Positions 13,503 to 13,535 of a DNA stretch of 13,535 nt are shown here, piece after piece. The notes below the pieces were generated by a model that was not told the origin of the DNA, did no database searches, and saw nothing but the letters and a program-made list of their open reading frames with translations. The first letter of the stretch is position 1; each line of letters begins with the position of its first letter. Position numbers and translations under genes: made by a program. The DNA comes from Clostridiales bacterium (GTDB lineage Bacteria > Bacillota > Clostridia > Lachnospirales > Lachnospiraceae). The stretch is taken from assembly GCA_019416265.1 (NCBI GenBank), contig DXXQ01000227.1:1-13535 (forward strand), given 5' to 3'.

Positions 13503-13535
13503 TTATATTCTGTGCATCTTATTGAAAATATCCTC
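13503..13535 (-). CDS. ACT-domain UPF0237 protein, C-terminal end only
   Basis: The last ten codons before TAA 13503-13505 read EDIFNKMHRI. This matches the conserved ending of UPF0237 ACT-domain proteins (about 90 residues), which very often sit directly upstream of UPF0210 genes, as here with a gap of about 42 bases. The rest lies outside the window. Members bind small effectors through the ACT fold; the ligand is unknown. The call rests on ten residues plus context. Confidence 0.6.
   Translation of the reverse strand, partial: EDIFNKMHRI

Noticed and set aside
1..13535. CRISPR arrays, tRNA/rRNA genes, insertion-sequence ends
   Set aside because: No regularly spaced repeats, no tRNA-like cloverleaf and no terminal inverted repeats with a transposase were found by eye on either strand.

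Overview
The window looks like chromosomal DNA from a gut-type Clostridia, most likely a Lachnospiraceae member (Blautia/Ruminococcus-like). This rests on protein flavour (UPF0237/UPF0210 pair, Opp transporter, Rpn-type nuclease, many GNATs), strong AGGAGG ribosome sites and TTGACA/TATAAT promoters. The genus is inference. All recognised genes read on the minus strand, so transcription runs from the right edge to the left.

Right end (13535 to about 11990): the last codons of an ACT-domain UPF0237 gene, then a complete UPF0210 (DUF711/PFL) gene and a strong terminator. Centre (about 11940 to 5863): a peptide ABC transporter ordered oppB-oppC-oppD-oppF from one consensus promoter, with overlapping or nearly touching genes. 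The substrate-binding protein (SBP) gene follows with its own very good promoter and a structured leader. A terminator separates it from an M24 Xaa-Pro aminopeptidase gene (pepP). Together these would bind, import and trim peptides.

Left part (about 3830 to 847): an accessory-looking set of small genes. It has an XRE regulator with a membrane tail, two adjacent GNAT acetyltransferases, a small alpha/beta hydrolase, the decayed 3' end of a nucleoside phosphorylase gene, and a third GNAT. At the left edge is the 5' part of a PD-(D/E)XK (Rpn/transposase-like) nuclease gene, which runs off the window.

The standout observation is the transporter's binding protein. Its sequence is circularly permuted relative to OppA/DppA-type SBP_bac_5 proteins. 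The roughly 70-residue segment that normally ends the protein sits directly after the signal peptide, and the protein stops where that segment should begin. It also has a type I signal peptide with no lipobox cysteine, which is unusual for a Gram-positive SBP.
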